Assembly: GCA_003445095.1 (NCBI GenBank)
Contig: DLVS01000339.1
Coordinates: forward strand, 1 to 7,624
Origin: Verrucomicrobiales bacterium
GTDB lineage: Bacteria > Verrucomicrobiota > Verrucomicrobiia > Limisphaerales > UBA9464
DNA length: 7,624 bases
Direction of reading: 5' to 3'
Part shown: in pieces, positions 6,441 through 7,624 of the stretch
How positions within the stretch are numbered: the first letter of the stretch is position 1
Layout of the letters: the number at the start of each line of letters is the position of its first letter
Notes under the pieces: model-generated
Databases searched by the model: none
Seen by the model: only the letters and a program-made list of their open reading frames with translations
Told to the model about the DNA's origin: nothing
Program-made: the position numbers and the translations under genes

Positions 6441-6480
6441 ATAGTTCAAAATTGGAATGAATGTTGGAACAAAACTGGAC
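6441..6480. repeat. Probable terminal/subterminal repeats of the insertion sequence
   Basis: Just beyond the transposase stop at 6496, the plus strand shows TTGGAA (6452-6457), TTGGAA (6464-6469) and CTGGAC (6475-6480). They are spaced 11-12 bp apart, about one helical turn, with A-rich flanks (TTCAAAATTGG ... GGAACAAAACTGG). Short direct repeats of this kind are expected as transposase-binding sites at an insertion-sequence end. The exact tip cannot be fixed because the opposite end is outside the window. Confidence 0.45.
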
Positions 6481-6495
6481 AGCGGAAGAGGGTTT

Positions 6496-7624
6496 TTAGA
6501 GGCGGAAATGGCCCAAAACGGTGGGCCAACGAGGGTGCTTTGGGTCCACGGGGCGATCAACGACCCAGAAGCGTTCCTCAGGATGATGGATGAGGGTGAC
6601 GGATTTTTTTGAGGTTGGGGTAATGGGCCAGGAACGGCCGAGGAAATCGATGGTGTGGTCGGTGTTGAGGCGGCGTTGCAGATGGATCGCCAAGTGCAGG
6701 TCCAGCAGCGGGGTCGGCGGAATGGGCCGGAGTTTGGAGTGGCGCTGGGAGTGCGCTTTTTCCCAGGCCTGATTGGGGGTGAGTTGGGTGGTGCGGCAGC
6801 GGGTGTTTTGGTTGTGCCACGCCAGTTGGGTCTGGAGAAACGCGTTGGCTTGGGGGTAGTCGGTGATTTTTTCGAAGGCCAAGAGGGTGACTAAGCGCTT
6901 TTGAAAGATAAGAAAGCGTCGTTCAATTTTTCCTTTGGCCTGGGCGTCGGGAGCGACGCGATGATGGACGCCCAGGGCGCAGAAGGCCCGTTGGAATTGG
7001 GAGTGCGTGTCGAGGCGATCGGCGGGAGTGCGGTGACCGAAGAGCGAGAGGCCATCGGTGTACAGGCAGGCCGGCAAGCCAAAGCTCTCTAACAAGGGGC
7101 GCAGATGAGTAAAGTGACTCCAGGTGGTGTCGCTGGGGACGAAAGTGCCGCCAAGGATTTTGCGGGAATGATCGTCGAGGGTGAGGATGAGAGTGGGATA
7201 GGCGGCGGCTGGCCACCAGGCATGGGGCGAGGAATCGTGCTGCCAGAGCTCGCCCAGGGAGGAAGATTCCCAGCGTCGGCGCGGTTTGGGGCCGGGCTGG
7301 AGGGGCGCGGCCAGGCGGGGAAAATGGGCGCGCACGTAAGCGGCGACACTGGCGCGGGAACGCTGGAAGCCGAAGCGGCGCGCCAATTCGTCGGCCAAGA
7401 GCGCGAAATTCAGCGGTTGCGAATGCGGGAGGATTTGTTCGAGGAATTGGTGGGCCTCAGTCGGCCAGGCTGGGCGATGATCTCCGCCGGAACAGTCGGT
7501 CGAAAACCCCGCTTTCTGACGCAACCATTGCTGGCGCAGTTGGTAGAGCCGGCTGCGACTGATAAGCAGGCGCTCCATGGCCGTCTGGGCGTCGAGCTGG
7601 CCTGAGTTAAAGGCCTGGAGGATC
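6496..7624 (-). CDS. DDE transposase, ISNCY/IS481-like, N-terminus outside window
   Basis: The minus-strand frame enters through the right edge and ends at TAA 6496-6498, leaving 375 visible residues. The first ATG in frame (7576-7578) is probably internal, because the codons before it have no stop and read G-Q-L-D-A-Q-T-A-M-E-R-L-L-I-S-R-S, fitting the start of a helix-turn-helix. Counting from that methionine, the integrase-core catalytic triad is D115 (W-Q-H-D-S-S-P), D175 (L-Y-T-D-G) and E219 (Q-A-K-G-K-I-E-R). The blocks T-x-x-Q-F-Q-R-A-F-C-A-L-G-V and A-x-x-A-Q-A-K-G-K-I-E-R-R-F resemble ISNCY transposases more than IS3. It catalyses cut/strand-transfer of its element. No internal stop or frameshift is visible, so it may be functional. 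It points toward aceF and is probably the right-hand neighbour by insertion. Confidence 0.85.
   Translation of the reverse strand, partial: ILQAFNSGQLDAQTAMERLLISRSRLYQLRQQWLRQKAGFSTDCSGGDHRPAWPTEAHQFLEQILPHSQPLNFALLADELARRFGFQRSRASVAAYVRAHFPRLAAPLQPGPKPRRRWESSSLGELWQHDSSPHAWWPAAAYPTLILTLDDHSRKILGGTFVPSDTTWSHFTHLRPLLESFGLPACLYTDGLSLFGHRTPADRLDTHSQFQRAFCALGVHHRVAPDAQAKGKIERRFLIFQKRLVTLLAFEKITDYPQANAFLQTQLAWHNQNTRCRTTQLTPNQAWEKAHSQRHSKLRPIPPTPLLDLHLAIHLQRRLNTDHTIDFLGRSWPITPTSKKSVTLIHHPEERFWVVDRPVDPKHPRWPTVLGHFRL

Larger units (their letters stand above)
6441..7624 (-). mobile_element. Insertion sequence, one end in the window
   Basis: The unit comprises the transposase and the repeat-bearing flank at 6441-6480, and continues past the right edge. 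The left boundary is approximate. No target-site duplication could be assigned because only one end is present. Confidence 0.5.

Noticed and set aside
7105..7605. A 166-residue Gly-rich plus-strand frame opposite the transposase
   Set aside because: Antisense shadow of a GC-rich gene; low-complexity composition and no motif.

Overview
The window most likely comes from a member of the Verrucomicrobiota. The best marker is a secreted protein ending in a VPDSG-CTERM sorting signal (2681-3208), a type of tail known mainly from that phylum. The moderately high GC, the DUF2950 protein and the style of the MFS transporter fit but are not diagnostic. No species can be named from the sequence alone.

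Layout, left to right. Positions 1-267 hold the C-terminal end of a DUF2950 protein on the plus strand. Facing it on the minus strand are a small uncharacterised protein (313-507) and a 12-helix MFS transporter (704-1873). Positions 1874-2680 have no intact gene. They hold the decayed remains of an IS3-family insertion sequence: an orfA with a stop codon and a frameshift, and probably a scrap of orfB. A plus-strand VPDSG-CTERM protein follows (2681-3208). It converges on a minus-strand pair encoding pyruvate dehydrogenase E2 (aceF-like, 4864-6150) and dihydrolipoyl dehydrogenase (lpdA, 3368-4801). The right end is an ISNCY/IS481-like DDE transposase (6496 to the window edge) that reads toward aceF and is cut by the edge.

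The only metabolic unit is aceF-lpdA. Transcription runs from high to low coordinates. E2 carries the lipoyl arm and makes acetyl-CoA, and Lpd reoxidises the arm and passes electrons to NAD+. The E1 gene that would normally lie upstream is not in the window. The space just upstream of aceF holds a 345-bp gene-free stretch with a strong hairpin, two short tandem duplications and the apparent end of the insertion sequence. An insertion may have separated E1 from E2/E3, or E1 may always have been elsewhere.

I see no new multi-gene system. The points most worth a second look are the palindrome and insertion-sequence junction upstream of aceF, the decayed IS3 element, and the orphan VPDSG-CTERM protein. 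No tRNA, rRNA, CRISPR array or riboswitch was recognised.
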